From positions 1 to 16,223 of the forward strand of contig JAEWRF010000241.1 of the NCBI GenBank assembly GCA_023460155.1: DNA of 16,223 bases, given 5' to 3'. Below are positions 13,817 to 16,223 of the stretch, piece after piece. The DNA comes from Bacillota bacterium. Its GTDB lineage: Bacteria > Bacillota > Clostridia > Oscillospirales > Acutalibacteraceae. Under the pieces are notes generated by a model, which saw only the letters and a list, made by a program, of their open reading frames with translations, was not told the origin of the DNA and made no database searches. The position numbers and the translations under genes were made by a program. Numbering within the stretch: position 1 is the first letter of the stretch; every line of letters starts with the position of its first letter.

Positions 13817-15202
13817 TCAGTTCTCCGATGCCTGACCCTGCTGCGCCGCTGCTTTTTTTGCGCTCATCTTTTTGCGGTACTGGACATAGGTAAAGATAAT
13901 GCAGAAAATGTACAGAGCGGCAATCACAATCAGACCCGGAACGTTTGTGGAATGGAAAATCTGGGTCAGAATGTAAGTGATCGGGCAGCCGCCCTGATCC
14001 AGAGCAACAATTTCCGAGCTCTTGCTCAGCAGGCTGGAATTCGACGCCTTCGCGAGGGCCGTCGTAAGCGGAATGACCTGATTCGCGATCCAGATGGTAA
14101 TGAACATGATGATGGAGCCGGAAATCAAGGTGCGGAACAGATTGCCCTTATGAATGCCGACCGCAATGGCAATGAAGAAACCGATGGTTGCAAGATCTCC
14201 GAACGGCAGAATCCGGTTGCCCGGCACGATCATAGCGATCAGAATCGTGAGGGGAACAAACAGCAGACTGGCGGAAACGACCTGCGAATCGCCCAGCAGG
14301 ATTGCCGGGTCAAGGCCTATGTAGAACTTCGCTCCGTGGAAGCGTTTTTCCATCTTTGCCTTCGCAACTTCCGAGATCGGCATCAGGCCCTCCATGATGC
14401 ACTTGACCATCTTGGGCATCAGAACCATGACGGCGGCCATCTGCACACCGAGCTGCAGGGCACCCTTGACGTCGTAGCCGGCTAAAGCGCCGATCAGGCA
14501 GCCGAGCACCGCGCCGATGATCATCGGTTCACCGACAACGCCGAACTTCTTCTGGATGCTGTCGGCTGTAATGTTGATTTTTTTCACACCGGGAATGCGG
14601 TCAAGCGCCCATTCAACCGGTACCGCGAACGGCGCCATAAAGGCGGAATCTCCATGGGGAATGCAGATGCCTTCGAGTTCAAAATAATCTTCAATAACGG
14701 GGGCAAACCAGTCGCCGAATTTAAACGCGATAAAGCCGTGAATGCAGACACCGAGGATCCCGAGCATATAGTTCCCGGTGGCAAGGTATACGAGCGCGCC
14801 GGTAAACGCAAAGTGCCAGATATTCCAGATATCCACGTTGACAACATGGGTCAGCTTCAGCAGCAGCATGACAATGTTCAGCAGAATTGCGACCGGAATG
14901 GCGGCAATTGCTATGCTGGAGGCCCATGTCAGCGGAGACATGCCCGGCCAGCCGATATCGACTACCTGAAGGGACATGCCGAACCGTCTGGACATCGCCT
15001 GAGCCGCAGGGCCAAGGTTGTCGTTCATCAGGGTTACGATCAGCCCGATTCCGACGAAGCCGACGCCCAGAATGATGCCGGAACGAATCGCTTTGCCGAA
15101 TTTCACGCCGAAAATCAACCCTATAATCGTAATAACAATTGGCAGCATGGCGGAAGCGCCAAGGGCTACAAACCACTTGACCGCGTCAAAGATGTACTGC
15201 AT
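13817..15202 (-). CDS. gatC: PTS galactitol-type transporter subunit IIC
   Basis: A 461-residue multi-spanning membrane protein of the Gat family, close to the length of E. coli GatC. It forms the sugar channel and receives phosphate for its substrate from IIB. Features include repeated hydrophobic helices from the N-terminus (ALGASAMLPIVITIIGLIFG), the conserved RFGMSLQVVDIGWPGMSPLTWAS split as RFGMSLQVVDIGW and PGMSPLTWAS, GVCIHGFIAFKFGDWFAP, and GDSQVVSAS in the later cytoplasmic part. A basic, Ala-rich tail (RKKMSAKKAAAQQ) is cytoplasmic. The ATG at 15202 has GGAGGAG 8 bases upstream; an ATG six codons earlier overlaps that site and is rejected. Gat-family transporters take galactitol and some other polyols, so the substrate is inferred mainly from gatD and gatY. 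Confidence 0.93.
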   Translation of the reverse strand: MQYIFDAVKWFVALGASAMLPIVITIIGLIFGVKFGKAIRSGIILGVGFVGIGLIVTLMNDNLGPAAQAMSRRFGMSLQVVDIGWPGMSPLTWASSIAIAAIPVAILLNIVMLLLKLTHVVNVDIWNIWHFAFTGALVYLATGNYMLGILGVCIHGFIAFKFGDWFAPVIEDYFELEGICIPHGDSAFMAPFAVPVEWALDRIPGVKKINITADSIQKKFGVVGEPMIIGAVLGCLIGALAGYDVKGALQLGVQMAAVMVLMPKMVKCIMEGLMPISEVAKAKMEKRFHGAKFYIGLDPAILLGDSQVVSASLLFVPLTILIAMIVPGNRILPFGDLATIGFFIAIAVGIHKGNLFRTLISGSIIMFITIWIANQVIPLTTALAKASNSSLLSKSSEIVALDQGGCPITYILTQIFHSTNVPGLIVIAALYIFCIIFTYVQYRKKMSAKKAAAQQGQASEN

Positions 15203-15254
15203 ACTATTCTCTCCTCCCATTTTTCCGGCATCACCTTGGATGCCGGCCTGTTGG

Positions 15255-15536
15255 CTAATCTTTTAAAACATCCAGGATTTTTTGCTCCAGTGCCTCTTCT
15301 CCGATTCCCGAGATAAACGGCATACCGCTGATGATGGGAACGCCGAGATCCTGTTTCAGGCGTGAGGTCGGCACGATCAGGGAAACCCCGTCCAGATGAG
15401 ACTTGATTTCGGAAATCCTGCACTGGATAATCTCAATCTGAATGCCGTTCTCTTTGCAAAGGTCCATGACCTTGTTTGCCGCGACCGTTGATGTTGCCAC
15501 AGCACCTCCGCAGGCCACAATTACTTTCTTCTTCAC
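15255..15536 (-). CDS. gatB: PTS galactitol-type subunit IIB
   Basis: A 93-residue cytoplasmic IIB protein that passes phosphate from IIA to the sugar at IIC. The N-terminal KKKVIVACGGAVATSTVAA has the phosphorylated Cys at position 9, as in E. coli GatB (94 residues); IQCRISEI and GMPFISGIGEEALEQKI match the rest of the family. The start is the GTG at 15536, which overlaps the gatA stop (GTGA, 4 bases) and has AAGGAGG 7 bases upstream. A longer in-frame ATG at 15566 lies inside gatA and would add ten residues foreign to the family, so I reject it. Confidence 0.95.
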   Translation of the reverse strand: MKKKVIVACGGAVATSTVAANKVMDLCKENGIQIEIIQCRISEIKSHLDGVSLIVPTSRLKQDLGVPIISGMPFISGIGEEALEQKILDVLKD

Positions 15537-16003
15537 AATTTTTCCTCCTTCCCCTTTATGATGCAAATAACTTCCTCCGGCGATTTTGCAGAAGTCAGCT
15601 CGCGGAGTACGCTATTATCCTGTAAAACTTTCAGCAATGCCTGAACCTGGCAGAGGTGCGCCGCCGCATCCTGAATGGCCATCGCGACGACCAAAGAAAC
15701 GTCTACGGTTTCTCCGTCATCGCCTCCCATCACCTCAAAGGGGACCGGCTTTTGCAGAACGGCGATTGCCATGGTGGAACGAATCACATGTGAAACATCC
15801 GTATGGGGAATCGCCACTCCGATTTCACCCATATCAAGGCCTGTGGGGTATTCGTCTTCCCGGTCGTTCAGCGCTTTTATATAGCTGCCCCGGCAGTAGC
15901 CCTCCTGAATCAAAAGACCTCCGATCGTTTGAAAAATCTCTTGCCGGCTCTTTGCCCTGCAGTTTGTAAGAATCAGTTTTTTCTCCAGTGTTTCCCAAAT
16001 CAA
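15533..16003 (-). CDS. gatA: PTS galactitol-type subunit IIA
   Basis: A 156-residue IIA protein of the fructose/mannitol/galactitol type that takes phosphate from HPr and gives it to GatB. REDEYPTGLDMGEIGVAIPHTDVSHV (split as REDEYPTGLDMGE at 48-60 and IGVAIPHTDVSHV at 61-73) contains the active His at position 67; QVQALLKVLQD and VLRELTSAKSPEEV are the C-terminal helices. The start appears to be the TTG at 16003: AAGGAAG lies 10 bases upstream and an in-frame TGA lies three codons before, so no earlier start is possible. It begins 22 bases after the stop of the upstream IIA-domain gene and overlaps gatB by four bases. Confidence 0.93.
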   Translation of the reverse strand: MIWETLEKKLILTNCRAKSRQEIFQTIGGLLIQEGYCRGSYIKALNDREDEYPTGLDMGEIGVAIPHTDVSHVIRSTMAIAVLQKPVPFEVMGGDDGETVDVSLVVAMAIQDAAAHLCQVQALLKVLQDNSVLRELTSAKSPEEVICIIKGKEEKL

Positions 16004-16025
16004 ATTGATTCAACTTCCTTTGTTA

Positions 16026-16223
16026 TTACGATACGATGCCGGACTCATACGTCCGTATGATCTCCGCCGCCTCTTCCGGTGTTGCCGCCGTATGAAGCTT
16101 TGCCTTGAATTCATCCATTCGAAGCAGGTTCACAAGATTGAAAAAAGCCTTCAAATGGCTGTCGGAGTCCTCAGCGCTCAGGCAGCAGACAAACTCAACG
16201 GGGTCGAATTCCTCGTTGCCGAA
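16026..16223 (-). CDS. C-terminus of a PTS IIA-domain protein, probably a PRD-type regulator, 5' partial
   Basis: Only the last 65 codons are in the window. The segment EFDPVEFVCCLSAEDSDSHL, then KAFFNLVNLLRMDEF and TPEEAAEIIRTYES, matches the C-terminal half of a fructose/mannitol-type IIA domain (strand, SHL, paired helices). Because a separate gatA follows, this is most likely the IIA-like end of a BglG/LicR/MtlR-type activator with PRD domains, which often heads Firmicute polyol operons and is controlled by PTS phosphorylation. It could instead be a second stand-alone IIA. The active-site His would lie outside the window. The stop at 16026 is 22 bases from the gatA start, consistent with one transcript. 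Confidence 0.75.
   Translation of the reverse strand, partial: FGNEEFDPVEFVCCLSAEDSDSHLKAFFNLVNLLRMDEFKAKLHTAATPEEAAEIIRTYESGIVS

Noticed and set aside
15537..15566. ATG start ten codons before the chosen gatB start
   Set aside because: It lies inside gatA, adds MHHKGEGGKI that is absent from GatB proteins, and the GTG at 15536 has AAGGAGG at the right spacing and the GTGA overlap.
1..16223. CRISPR arrays, insertion sequences, tRNA or rRNA genes, phage genes
   Set aside because: Reading both strands showed no regularly spaced direct repeats outside the kinase ectodomain, no transposase or integrase, and no tRNA- or rRNA-like sequence.

Overview
This looks like a chromosomal window from a Gram-positive, anaerobe-type Clostridia bacterium, most likely in or near the Oscillospiraceae. 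The base composition is moderately GC-rich with AT-rich intergenic regions, and the ribosome binding sites are strong AGGAGG types. The protein families also fit: a PASTA-less Ser/Thr kinase carrying DUF5050-type repeats, a YdbC/PC4-like protein, an HxlR regulator and a Gat-type PTS. The galactitol-type operon recalls galactitol-using members of that group such as Caproiciproducens, but nothing in the window proves the genus.

The left part (1-4620) is a set of separate small transcription units. First comes the C-terminal part of a membrane Ser/Thr kinase with a seven-repeat extracellular domain (+). It converges on a small PC4-like ssDNA-binding protein (-). Next is a secreted CHAP-like cysteine hydrolase (-), then about 570 bases without a gene that hold an orphan bidirectional hairpin, and then a methyl-accepting chemotaxis protein (+) with almost no extracellular domain and a possible sigma-D promoter.

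The middle (4621-9713) holds a TetR regulator coupled to a CrtI-like FAD oxidoreductase (-). The TetR promoter has near-consensus -35 and -10 boxes and a palindromic operator next to the -10. Then follow an amidohydrolase broken by a single-base frameshift (-), a divergent HxlR-type regulator with a YodB-like Cys6 (+), a His/Cys-rich protein of unknown function (-) and a HAD phosphatase (-). Intrinsic terminators separate most of these units.

The right part (9714-16223) is one minus-strand operon for uptake and breakdown of a hexitol, most likely galactitol. In transcription order it has the C-terminus of an IIA-domain protein (probably a PRD regulator), gatA, gatB, gatC, a dedicated HPr, a dedicated Enzyme I, a GatY-type tagatose-bisphosphate aldolase and a GatD-type dehydrogenase. 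The operon therefore carries a full phosphorelay (PEP > EI > HPr > IIA > IIB > IIC) plus two catabolic steps. The kinase needed to make tagatose 1,6-bisphosphate from tagatose 6-phosphate is not in the window.

No CRISPR array, rRNA, tRNA, insertion sequence or phage gene was found. The points most worth a second look are the phosphorelay genes embedded in the gat operon with an unusual EI active-site loop, the His/Cys-rich protein with a winged-helix-like core, the kinase with a seven-repeat sensor, and the frameshifted amidohydrolase.
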